Shown in pieces: positions 11,700-23,973 of a stretch of 64,000 nt of DNA; the stretch's first letter is position 1, and each line of letters begins with the position of its first letter. Location of the stretch: NCBI RefSeq assembly GCF_052324685.1, contig NC_135212.1, positions 21,305,137-21,369,136 on the forward strand, written 5' to 3'. The notes below the pieces were generated by a model. That model searched no databases. It was not told the DNA's origin and was given only the letters and a program-made list of their open reading frames with translations. Both the position numbers and the translations under genes were made by a program. This DNA comes from Brachyhypopomus gauderio. Taxonomy: Eukaryota; Chordata; Actinopteri; Gymnotiformes; Hypopomidae.

Positions 11700-14600
11700 G
11701 CGCTACTCTGTTTAAAAATGTCACCTTTTGGGGTTATTCTACTGCAATATCTTTATTAAAACCTAAATGGGTAGCATATAGATAGATAAATATCAAATAA
11801 CGCTCCAATCAAATAATTTTACATCTTTTTCTTTAAAAATTCTTTCAAAATACTCTAGTCGTATAATCAAATATTTGGTCATAGGAAAGGACAATAAACA
11901 CTATATAGCATAAGATAAAGAAGGCTTAGAAACGCTAGATGCACAACGAAATTTCCCAGAAATTTCCCAGCATGCAAATAGCAAACCGGAGTTTAACCAG
12001 TTTAAGAGAAAGTATCAGTATGCGGTGATTGGAGGACCTGGAGACTTGCACTGCGTAAAGAGAGCAGGTGAAATGACTGTAATGGCCTAGGTGTGGACCC
12101 ATGTACTATTCACTGCAACAGAATCTGTCCCCCGAGAGCACCAATATATCATGATGAGTCTATTACATGTACATAAGAATTTGGTACTGAGATGGTTCTA
12201 CGAAGGGCCCTAAATGAAATTCTGCTTAGGGCCCCATAATGGCTTGGGCCGGCCCTGTCCTTTTAGGTTATTTACGATAAACAGTGTACATAAACAGTGT
12301 ACAAGGAATGACATTCTGGGTAATACTTCCTTAGAATATCATTAGCTGAAGACCTAGCTTTGTCTGAAATGTACACATATCTCTCTGGTCATCTGGTCAT
12401 TTACGGGTCTGGCAGATCCAGAATTGTAATTATATAGCTACTACAAAGCAAATATCCTTTGTCAAAACATTAGAGTTTCACATCTGTCCACTAATCTACT
12501 AATTTTATACTAGACACCACCACTCACACTTGCTTATAAAGTCTCTACTGCTGAAATTAATCTGCGATTCAAAACCAATCATTTTACGTTAAGGCTTGAT
12601 CTACCCCTTTAAAACGCCAAACGCTACATGGAAAACGCTGTTCCGTGGACCACAGGTTGGTCATTCCAGCAGTAGAGAGTATTTATGAGTAGTGTGGTGT
12701 TACAGGTCGTGGTTATAGGCTACATTAAACCACGTTAACATTGTTTTCACGTTAAGCGTTTCACACTTTCCCGTTGCGATAAATGAACAGATCAGGCATC
12801 ATCTGATGGATGTTCGTTTATTTCCTTCTTTGTTCTCCCATAACAACCGTGCATAGCTGAACTCAAATGGTATTTGTGGAAATGTGTTCATCTCTGCGGT
12901 GCCTGTTTGTTAGTCATAGGGGAAAGTCCCATAGGAGCATCCGGAATAACACCAAAAATCGCTTAGCTCAGGGCATCCCGAACCTGGCACTAAATCTTTT
13001 CTGCTTTACTAAGCTCTTTCTGGAAGGTTTTTTAATCTGGCTGTAGCGCAGGGGGATCCAGATCACAACAGAACTGATACTAAACGCACCTGCGCCGCAC
13101 TGGTCCGATTATTGGGTACAGACAGCAAACGAACCCAAACCGTGGAGATTAAATACGCCCTAAATGTAGGTGGGACACACATGCATTTCGGACATAATTA
13201 TCCGACTGACTGACTGTCTAGATATATAGACTAGAAAAATATTTATATTTTTTCTACAACCAGTGGCACTTTCAAATATGTCCACCCTGTGTGCGTTGAT
13301 CGTTTCAAATGATCATCTTCTCTGCCAAAAACACGCATCTTTATTTCATTTTTTCCGTTTAGTATAACAATTGAATAAATTTCATCTGGACATGTGGATT
13401 TTCATTTTGCAAACGTGTAGAAAATGTTACATCAAAACATTGCAACAGAGTTTAATTCAAATGTATGTGCCCCCCGCGTCTGATATCGGTGCATATGGTC
13501 CAATCCTGATTCATATAATCTACTATATACTGCACAGGTCCACTGCATAAGGAAGATCCTAATGAAACATGGCTTGGATGGAAGTCTTCTGCATGAACGC
13601 GGATTAGCAAATGGGGCCGTCGGCCTAAACAAGCCCAGAATCAGTCCTGGGTGCCTACTGAAGTGTTTTAGACAAGTGTGAAAACGGCATGTGTACTGTA
13701 CGAATTGTAAAATGTCCTTTCAGTGAACCAACCAGGAGTCTCGTGATTCCATGTCTGACATCACAAGTTCGGAACAGCCACGGGGATTCCAGAAACCTCA
13801 GACTGTAGTGATAGTGATAGGGGGATTTTGTTGATTCAGAATTGGGCTGTCACGATTTCAGATTTTCCCAACATGGTTACTGTGTCCAAAAGGAATGACG
13901 ATAATATTTTTATGGTATAAAACATTTGACACTACATGTATAGATATAATGCCAGGATCAGACTACATTTATTCAGCTCAACATTGACACGGGTTTTGTC
14001 ATAGCCAATGCTCGAAGTGAGCCTCGATGGATAAACACAAGCACTGGTTATAGCAAAAGCTCAAGAGTGTTGGGCCCACTTATGACTATCGGGATCGAGG
14101 AATGGGTCATAATGTGTGACATCATCGAAGGTCAGAATCCTCTAGGACGTGTCCCTTGATTTTCTTACATAAGTTCTTTGATGCAAAAAATGTTAACACG
14201 TCAAAAGAGGGAGGGTCCCTGTTGTTGCTCTTTCGGTTATAGTGATTGCGAAACCACCTGATATTAAAATATAGGGGAGACCGGGGATGGTTGTAACACT
14301 TTTTGCTTCAGCACCTGTAACTCACTGAATTTTTGAGCTAGACTTCTCAAACTTTTATAGAAAGTACACCAATTTGTTTACTACAAAAGGCACCAATTCA
14401 AACTTCAATTGATATATCACAGCCGTCGTGAGTTGATGTCAAATACAAGGTGTTCCCTTGTTACAACCTACCCCACTAGCGGGGTAGGTTGTAACATATG
14501 CTAGGGTAAGTTGTAACAATTAGTGAAAAGAAGCAAAAACAGAGGCCACACCATGCAAAATGCTTCAAAAATATTTTTTTTAATAAAATAACAATCCAGA

Positions 14601-15295
14601 ACAATGTATATCTCTCTGTGATTGACCATAACTCATATGCACTTTCTGTTTTACTCAGAAGTGTGTGTGTGTGGGTGTGGGTGTGTAAATTAGTGTATAT
14701 AAACCTTTAAACCAGATGGTCGGGTAGAGAAAGGGTCATAGAAAAAAAAATTGGGGTTCTTTGCTGATCAAGTCTAATTTTTTTCAAGATTACACTGAAA
14801 TCAAAAGACTGGAATTACCTTGAGTGATTTTTCCCCCCGTTTTCTGGAACGACAAGTCACAGATACTTTTTCATGTAGTTTATTTGCGTGATACTCTGAA
14901 AACAAAAGCAGTTTTATAGGTTACTTGGTGAAATTGTTCAGTCACACTCAAGACATATTACATTATGCCATGTCTCATTAAAATCATAATCCACATTTAG
15001 TTGCACAGACTGAAAGGAGAACAGGCTCATTTCTGTTGAAGTCTAGCCACTTTCTGAAAAGGCTATGTGAGATGCCACCACATTGTTTGGACTATTTCAC
15101 ACACAGGCATGTTGTATCTCTGTGGCATTTACACTGACAGGCAATGCCTACATACAGTTTGGCAACAGTGCTGAATATAGTTCCACTACCATTAACCGTT
15201 TCCCCAAATATTTTCACACTTGGACATTTGCAGGTCTATAGTAAAAATTCGGATACATAAAGATATTTTAAAACATAAGGATGTTGTAAAAACAA
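11700..15295. other. intergenic, no gene seen; scattered old repeats
   Basis: AT-rich sequence without convincing coding exons. Visible fragments are a repeated word AGGGCCC / GGGCCCCATAATGG around 12208-12255, and at 14276-14560 a block with repeated GGTTGTAAC words that resembles a dispersed noncoding element. Nothing else stood out. Confidence 0.5.
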
Positions 15296-16049
15296 CATAC
15301 ACGACTCACAAAAAGTTAGGGATATTTGGCTTGTGGGTGAAATTTTTGGATGAACCTCAAGTGCACTACAGATGAACATCTCTAAACTTTTGAATGCACA
15401 TGTCCATCTGTTCAACGTTTCAGTACTTTTTGCACAACTTGCTGTTCTCTAATTGATCCATTGATCCATGAATTGCCACCCTGGTTTCTATTAGAATTGT
15501 TATTTATACAGTCCTCCATCTTGCTGTTTACATTTTGACATCATGAGACCAAGATGACACCTAACAATTGATCAACAGTACTTCAAACAGGATGTTCTCA
15601 GACGGAAGTGGCCACTGAACTTAGTGTCACAGTGTCAACAGCAGCTTGCAACAGAGCCGCAGGGAGACTGCAGTTCCATGGAAGCGTCACAGAAGTGGAC
15701 GTCTTTTGGCCACTGATGACCACTTCATTGTGAACAGTGCCCTGCAGAACCAGATGATTGCTACATCATCTGGTTCTGCACTTGAGAAGCACACAAATGT
15801 CAGACCGTTCGAGACCTGCGTGCTAGACAATCTGCAAGGCACCAGGCAAAGGCGTCATTGTCTTGCATTTGTGCTGGATGAGGGACCAATGAGCTCACTG
15901 CTGATCACTGATGAAAGTCAAAAGACAGAACTGCACTACACTTTACATCATTATTACATCTACATCATTATTCCAGTCATTGTGCCTCTACATGAACACA
16001 ATTTTATCTTCATGTCCATCTTGGGGTACCTTAAGTTGGGTTTGTTTTT

Positions 16050-16310
16050 CACCCCAATCAGAAAATAGTCCTCTGCATTTACCTATCTGTGCAGTGAGAA
16101 CACACACACACACAAGTGATCACCACGTGCCCAGTGCACCCAGGAAGCAGTTGGGGTGTACCTTGCTCAAGGACACTTCAGTCATGACATTAGGCCTGGG
16201 ATTCAAACCCACAACCCTCCAGTCCAGACTCCTCCACTGATTGGAGTCGAAAGTGAATCTCAAAATTGCTGCTCCAGGCAAGGTTTGAACTCACAACCTC
16301 AGCAGAGCTT
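16050..16310 (-). mobile_element. SINE fragment nested in the Tc1 element
   Basis: Reverse complement of the body seen at about 4130-4210: GGAAGCAGTTGGGGTGTACC, CTCAAGG and GGGATTCAAACCCACAAC (reversed B box). It lies inside the interrupted Tc1 transposon, so it is younger than that copy. Confidence 0.65.
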
Positions 16311-16317
16311 CACATAT

Positions 16318-16930
16318 ACATTATACACTTTATTAGGTACAACTTGCTAGTACCAGGTTGCCTTTTGCCTTCAGAACTGCCTTAATCCTTTGTGGCATAG
16401 ATTCAACAAGGTACTGGGAACGTTCCTCAGAGAGTCTGGTCCATATTGACATGATAGTATCACACAGTTGCTGCAGATTTGTCGGCTGCACATCCATGAT
16501 GTGACTCTCCCGTTCCACCACATCCCAAAGGTGCTCTATTGGATTGAGATCTGGTGACCAGTCTGAGATGATTTGCGCTTTATGACAGCGTTATCCTGCT
16601 GGAAGTAGCCATCAGAAGATGGTCATAAAGGGATGGACATGAATAGCAACAATACTCGGGTAGGCTGTGGCATTGGCACGATGCTCAATTGGTACTAATG
16701 GGCCCAAAGTGTGCCAAGAAAATATCCCTCACACCATTGCACAACCAGCAGCCTGAACTGTTGATACAAGGAAGGATGGATCCATGCTTTCATGTTGTTG
16801 ACATCAACTTCTCACCCTACCATCCGAATAGCAAGAATCGAGACTCATCAGACCTCTCAACGTTTTTCGGTGAGCCTGTGCGACCTGTAGCCCGTTTCCT
16901 GTTGACAGGAGTGGCACCAGGTATGATCCA
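16318..16930. mobile_element. nested Tc1-type noncoding repeat
   Basis: Begins ACACTTTATTAGGTACAAC and continues with GCCTTCAGAACTGCCTTAAT and CTATTGGATTGAGATCTGGT, words I recognise from a very common fish Tc1-type repeat family. It splits the outer transposase into two halves. Confidence 0.65.
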
Positions 16931-17339
16931 ATTACACCACTGGAGCATCAAAAATGGTCTGTAGTTTCTTCAGACCTGAATCCCATAGAAAACCTGTGGC
17001 ATTAGCTGAGTCACCGTGTAGAGGCTCGTAACTCTACACCCCACAACCTCAATGTCCTGAGGGCCGTCCTTCAAGAAGAGTGGGATGCCATGACTCAGCA
17101 GACAAAAAAACGAGACATCACTGTCAAGCTGTAATTGATGCTCAAGGGCACATGACGTCAGAGACATTGACATTGTTGTTGGGATATACCAATCACCGTT
17201 GGCTTTTGTTTAAATAAATTGATGGACATCATTGCATGCTTCTACTTAAATTCCCTTACATGAGATCATTGTAGCGTGAACGTTCTACATTTTCCATGTC
17301 ACCCAAAAGCCAAACATCACTAACTTTCTTGTTAGTATA

Positions 17340-18270
17340 CAATTGTCGACCAAGTTGATCACAAACCTTTCAGACATTAACGGAGCAGAAAAGCCGCAGG
17401 TGTATGATTAAAACGCTGCGGCCGCAGCACATGCAGGTAACCCTGAAGACCCAGCTAAGAATCTTAACAGATGCAGGTCTAAGTTAATTTGCAATCCACT
17501 ACTATAAAAAATACAAGAAAACATGACGTTACACTGCTTTCTTGAAGACCAGCGAATTAACACATCAGCTTCCTCTGGTGAGTGACAATAAAACAGTTCA
17601 AAATAATCACAGCATTATTTCAGTGATGAGAATCAGTTTATCAAACATCACAAGTACAACGGACCTGCTCTTTATCTAATGAGAAGCAAAATAAGTAGTA
17701 GACCAAATAAATCTCATCAGCCCAAGGAAGTGTTAAAATGATCAAGTTTGAGGAACCAATGGCAAATCACCCTAGGGCCTAGGCGACGGCAAAAACAAAA
17801 TTAGTAACCATGAACATTTAACTTAGTATTTACATTCATGTACGTGTGAATAATTACTTTGTTCAAGTTGTGTAATTAAACATTACCATTTAAAAACGCG
17901 TAACGCATGTAATTGCATAAATTTTACAGTAGTTACTACCCACCTCTGATGACAAAGACCACAAACCCGACATGATGGCATATCTGAGTGGGTTTCCTGT
18001 ACAGCAAGTGTGGCTGGAGCAACCAACAACTCTTTGTTTCAGCTTTAAAATACCATAAGCATAGCATCAACATAACACTGCCACAAGAAAACCAACACTA
18101 GCTGGAGTCTGGAGAGCTGGGGGAGTTGGAGGTGGTGGCGTGGAATCCTGTCCTACCTGTGAGATTAGCTGTAGCGTGTAAGGTCACTGTTCTAACATGC
18201 CCTGACTCTCCACTTAAGACCTAATAAAAGTGTCAACCCGAAGAACCAAAACACCAGATAAAAAAAAAAG
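17340..18270. other. intergenic, nothing recognised
   Basis: Between the Tc1 element and the 3' end of SF3B3. No coding or RNA signal was seen. Confidence 0.5.
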
Positions 18271-18862
18271 TTTATTTACAAAACAATTTTAAACTTTATT
18301 CATGTTACAAACTGAGCAATTCCTTAAAGTTAGGACAGTGTGGTCAGGGACTTGGTAATTAGGCCTAGATCACCTGACAAGACAATCAATCAGTTATTTT
18401 ACAAGTTCTAACACCACCTGGAAAAACAAGTACACCTTTTTTTAATCTTTAAAAAGAAAAACAAACAAACAACCGATTTAGTCCATTTCAACCACCACGC
18501 GATCGAGGAAGCACTACCATATGCGTTTACCTTGTATAAACTCTCACCTGTCAGGCTATAAATATCAGTTAACATGCTATGGAAGAATAACATTTTTACT
18601 CCCCCAGTTCTACTGAAGATTACATCCAGTAATGAGTTGAATGAAGCCTAAACTTCAGTTTTACTAGCGTCCAAGGCTGGTCAGCGGGGGTCACTCATCA
18701 GTGACACTTTCCAGACGATCCCTAGGCTGAAAACACATCCTGCAGTATTCATCCAAGTGTGCCCATATTTGTGGTAGGAAACACGGCCACAGGAGACGCA
18801 CACTGTACAGCGTGGGCTGGAAAAAAGCGTGTGGCTGAGAAGCAAGCGCACACATGGGACGT
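18271..18862 (-). other. sf3b3: SF3B3 3'UTR with candidate polyadenylation signals
   Basis: Downstream of the SF3B3 stop codon. On the gene strand AATAAA appears at about 18271-18276 and again at about 18295-18300, around 570-590 bases past the stop. Either would end a typical 3'UTR. Confidence 0.45.
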
Positions 18863-21800
18863 TTAAAAAGCATAGCGTGTCCGGATGTCCTCCAGTTTCT
18901 TAGACACCTCTGGTGGTGTGCGGTCCAATTCTTCAGCAACACTCTTCTGTTTATGGGGATCCATAGAGTTAAACTGCTCACAAAGATCTCCATCAATCAC
19001 GTTCTGCAAAATACAAGCGCGCTGAGTAAGATTAAAAACATTAAGACAACTTCCGTTCAGCAAAATACAGCAAAAATGGCATTAGAGTTAAACAATTATG
19101 TTCTATTTTTGTGTGACCTTTTGTATAGCTCTTGTCCCATTTCCTGATCTTTTAGTGGTGCCTCAAGCGCTATAAAACAGGCTTTTGTAAAATAAGTCTG
19201 TTATTTACTACAGGAAGTCACTGAATATTTTCCAAACATACAAGACAGCAACCTCTACGCAGAGGGTCACTTCTGCAGTTATCTGATCGCGCGAGTTCTT
19301 CCCTATGGCTTTCATAACAATCAACATATCAAAACAGGTGGAGATAATACCATGAGTTAAATAAATCTTCAGGAATAGAGTTCAGGGAAATAAAAAAAGA
19401 TTCACTGGGGGTTTTCCAAAGTTTGTGTACATTTTAGACAGCCCCACCCCCCCAAATATCAGGGGGAGAAAGGGACTTTGAGAACAGTCAGTACAACACG
19501 AGAAGCCAAGCCTGCCTCATTAATGTACCAGCAACTGGGGCTAGACTGCGTACCTGCTCATTATCTCCATGTAAAGCAGCAAGGCTTGTGGAACACATGG
19601 GTGTGTATGAGTGTGTGTGAGGCTCATGACTCACCTTCACAGGGAAGTAATAGGAGCGGAAGCTGAGGTGGTCTCGGCCGCAGAGTGGCGGGAATTCAGA
19701 GCGCATGTGCATCTCCAGGTGCTGGAAGAAGTCGTGGTCCTGGTGGGGTAAAGCGGGAGGAGAGGTGAGACTCCCCAGCGAACAGCACACTGCCCTCGCT
19801 CAAACACCAGCAAAGACCACCAGTGACAAAAGAACAGCACCTCAAACCAGTACTGTCACGACAAATTCCACTGAGCTCCAAATAAATAAATGAAGAAAAA
19901 AATGTGTACATTAGCAGTAGTGACCTTGGGTGATGTATAAATGCAACTTAAAGAAAAGTGTAAAACCAGGTACAGTATCAATTAAGTTGTTGTCGTCTCT
20001 CCTCAAATGTTATCACCAAAAAACCACACTCACATTAAAAATAAACACCACCTCAAAAAAATCTGCAACTTTTGATTTGCGATACTCAAAAGCTTGAAAA
20101 GTTGACGACCGTGAGTTGCACTATGACAGATGTGAAAGATACAGCGGATGTGGTTGGAGGAGATGATGCAGGTTCACAAAGTCGTTGGGCTAATTTGGTT
20201 ATTTATGTTCCGTCACCAGGACGTGACCCTCTCCGCCGGGTCGGTGCGCGAGTTTGGGCGGAGACGTACCTCGTGGGACGTGAAGGGGACGAGGATGCCG
20301 ATGCCTCCTGACAGAGTGGTGTAAACGAGAGACTCGGACCCGCCAGGAATGAGGGTGGTCTTCTGTAGGGACAACACCGTCTCCCCTACATGGTAGTTCA
20401 CAATCACCTCAGCCTGAAAGACACAGGGCAACGAATCCAGTTTATGTGATAAAGCTCAATAAATATGACACAGCATTGATTAGAAATTGTTTCGTGTTGG
20501 CACAAGGAGAACACCTGGTGGCTCTTGCGTTTGACATTTGTGCAGTCGAGACAATCTTGGCTTTAAGTAACAAGGATTTGCTTTGTGTAGGCTGTTCACC
20601 AATACTTATATCATACACCAGGGGTAATCAACTATATTGTTCCGCGGGCCAAATTTGGCAGATAGCTCTGACCAGCGGTCCGGGGAACGGTAGGGGGGGG
20701 GGTGGCGGCGGCGAACGTAACACTCGTGACGGAGTGTTTTTTTCCAATAGCGCTGAAATAAATGCTCCGGTTTAAAATTAATTATCCCGTCAAAATTAAG
20801 AAATATTTTTAACAATTTATTCTGGGTCCGGATGGGATGGCATTTGGGTCCGTATCCAGTTAATCAGGAATGAGATTGGGTCCGGACAGGACTGCGTTCG
20901 GGTCCGCGCCTGTTGGTGACCTCTGACATACACGTTTGAAAAACGAGATCATTCTAGCCTTCAACCCTGGATGGAGACCAGACGCCAATTTGTTTTAAAA
21001 GTGCATAGAAGTGTGAAGCCGTGTGCCACCGAGTTAACTGGGGACAGCAGCTGGACCCCGAGGCATTCATCTTCACATGCACCCTGGCTCTGGGCTGCAG
21101 GTCAACACAGGCAGCCCACTCATGGCTCTGGTCCATTGCTTACACATCCTGTTGGCATGTCCCTAAATTCCCAACACAAGTCATTGGGGCACACTGGGAA
21201 TTTCCCCAACGTCCACCTAAGCACTTTCAGGCTCTGGATGCAATTGTAATTATGTCTGGTGGGCAGGCACTTTGTTCAGAGGTCTTTAGGGGCTGACCAC
21301 AGACTCTCCACAGGGCAGGTTTGGGTTTTGGTTTGGGTGTGTATGTCGAAGCGGGCACAACACCAACCAGACACAAACACTGTCCTAGAAACAGACAGTC
21401 ATGGCGGACAGACGGTCACGGATGGATGTGTGATGTAGCTTTCCCAGGTCTGAAAGCAGAGGAACAGCACACAGAGCAGAGGCTGGTACCTTCTGTGAAG
21501 CTCCATTGAGCAGGCCTCTGTCCCACAATGCTTTGTTTCCTGTTGGGTCCTCATCCACGTCATCGCTGGTGTTTGGTGGTAGACGCACCTTGGAAATGAG
21601 TTACATGCGTTCTTACTAATCACCGCCAACGAGTGTTTAAAGATAGACAGCACATGGGTAGTTATTTCTATGGGTATGGGTAGCTATTTCTATAGCATGG
21701 AGTGGGTAGCTATTTCTATTATGTCTGTTTTTACAGATTAACTACCCGGAGGAAAGAACACTTACGATGCTGATATTTCCAAACTTGTCGGCAGTTGCCA

Positions 21801-23890
21801 TGGTGTCGTAGTCGAGCAGACATGCCGTAGTGACCCAGCGTGGATGTGTGTCATCGGCGAAGATGATGAGCTGGTTCTCGTTACGTTTGTAGCGCACCCA
21901 GAACAGACTCTCCTGGATGTCAGACACGACTACACGCTGCCCGATGGTGTAGATGCCCGTCACCATGTTTGGCACGTGCTTCCAAAGCGAACAGACACAC
22001 AAAGATGACATCATTAGAACACCCTTGCTATAAAAGCAGGTCATACCGTTGACCAACCACTCCAAAGGCCCCGGCTATGGGAATGACAACGGATTAAACC
22101 ACCAGTCCCTCAACCTACTGACCAGTTAGTAAGATATTAAAGGACCACGCATCTTTCAGCAATGGTGCCATCTAGACAAAGTGGACTTCATATTGAACGT
22201 GCGCACACAGAGCAGGTCCATCCCCAAAAACAGACTACATGATTTTAGAGGCCCCTGCTAGAAGTATACACTCAGCATACAACGTAACAAAAAAAAAATC
22301 CTGATATGAACAACTGGCTACAAAAATATATATTCTCAAGGGGCAGGAAAAATATCATGACACGTGTGCAAGCAGTGGTAGAGCCCCCAGCTGGACGCCC
22401 CCGCCACCCACATCTATTCCATATGAATGTACTAAAAACCCCTGAATCAATATTAGCACGTCTATAGAAAGCACACACACACACCCACACGGACAGTTTC
22501 TGCTCCTCATTTCTGCACTCACCTTGTTTTCACACTTGCGGAGCAGTTTCTTCTTGCCCAGGTCGTAGATGCGCAAGAGTTTGCCCACGCCCACCATCAC
22601 CCTGCCCTGGAAGGGGGAGATGGCCAGGGGTACGTCCTCCACCGGGGTCTGTTAGGGCCAGTGTGGAAACACTCATGGGATCAAACGTCCCGACACTCAA
22701 ATAGCCTCATTCACAACTTACATTAAGGTGCATTTCATATCTCCCCACACAACACCCCCACCCACATAAGAACCACCAACACAGCTTCCGTTGGGATTTC
22801 CTAGACCACGGTCCCTCACGGGCTATGACCCTACGCCATCATACGGTGTCATGCGTGGCCAGAAACGGCCCCTGCAGCGTCTGCTTTGCTTGGCACTACT
22901 ACCCACAGCCAGCCAGCAGACGCATTTCCGCTTGTGTAACTGTATGTGGATACACAAGACGCATTCCATTCACGCTTGCATTAAATGTGGTCAGGGACCG
23001 GTGCCTGACCACCTCCCAGTGTGGTCACAGACCGGTTTGACTGATCCCATCGCAATGTATCTTGGGTGTGTTTACACCTGGCTTTTCGTGCGGTCATGTG
23101 AAATCCCAACGTGACCCAATAAACCAAAAAGTATGTTGATACAAGGTAGGTCTGAAAAACTGTCTGGTATTTGAAAAGGAACAATAAGTAGATAAGATGG
23201 AATCACAAAGGACTCCTTCAGTTGACAGGCTCGAGCTCCGGCTTCACTTTCTGAATGTTTACGTAATCCTGTAGCAGGAATCGCAATATGCTGGAGGATT
23301 CTGTTAAGCCTTGGGATTTTTCCCCCCCTCCAAGACGGTATCGAGTTCCCAGTTTCCCTTGCAAAGTAAAAGTCCCTCTTGCACTCACCTTGTGCACAAA
23401 CTCCAGTTTCTCTCCGCCCCCTACTAGGCGGTAGGTGTAAATGTAGCCACCGCCCACTGAGCGTGGGTTGAGAAGCATGTCTCTGGCCACACCTACCAGC
23501 ACATACCAGTCATCGCCTCCATTAGCAAAGCGACACACAGCCACGCTGTAGAGGACAGAGATATGTTAACACACAGTGGAGGCAGTATTAAGAGTTAACA
23601 GAAGTTAACCAGGTCTTCGCCTGGGCCATCCTCATCCACGGACCCCTCAGCCCACCTGAAAGCTGCCTCGTTCTGCTCAAGTTGGACCAGGTCCAGCGTG
23701 CTGCCCTGAATGGGGTTGACCAAGCGCACCAGTGAGGCCCACTGTCCCGATCCGGCTTTGGGGGCACCAAAGATCGCTTCTGGAAGGTTCTCGTTCAAAA
23801 AGGCAGCAGCCATTTCTGCAGCCAGCTCCCGCTCATCTTCACCCGCTGCCTCCACCATTTCCTGGGGGGGGGGGGGGGGGGGGGGGGGGG

Positions 23891-23973
<83 letters not shown>

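Larger units (their letters stand above)
15300..17337 (+). mobile_element. degenerate Tc1-like transposon with two nested insertions
   Basis: Terminal inverted repeats match: the left end contains AAAAAGTTAGGGATATTTGG and the right end, reversed, GAAAGTTAGTGATGTTTGG, with TA at both flanks. Inside are broken pieces of a Tc1 transposase: an N-terminal part near 15540-15750 (AVPWKRHRSGRLLATDDH) and a C-terminal part near 16970-17140 with DLNPIENLW and EEWDAMTQQ around the last catalytic residue of the DDE triad. Stops and frameshifts show it is dead. A reversed SINE piece (16050-16310) and another Tc1-type repeat (16318 to about 16930) interrupt it. Confidence 0.85.

Noticed and set aside
11542..11724. 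60-residue reverse frame with a leader-like start (MTFLNRVAHICYLLLFLV)
   Set aside because: It overlaps the TATA-like element and has no homology I can recognise; a hydrophobic start alone is weak.
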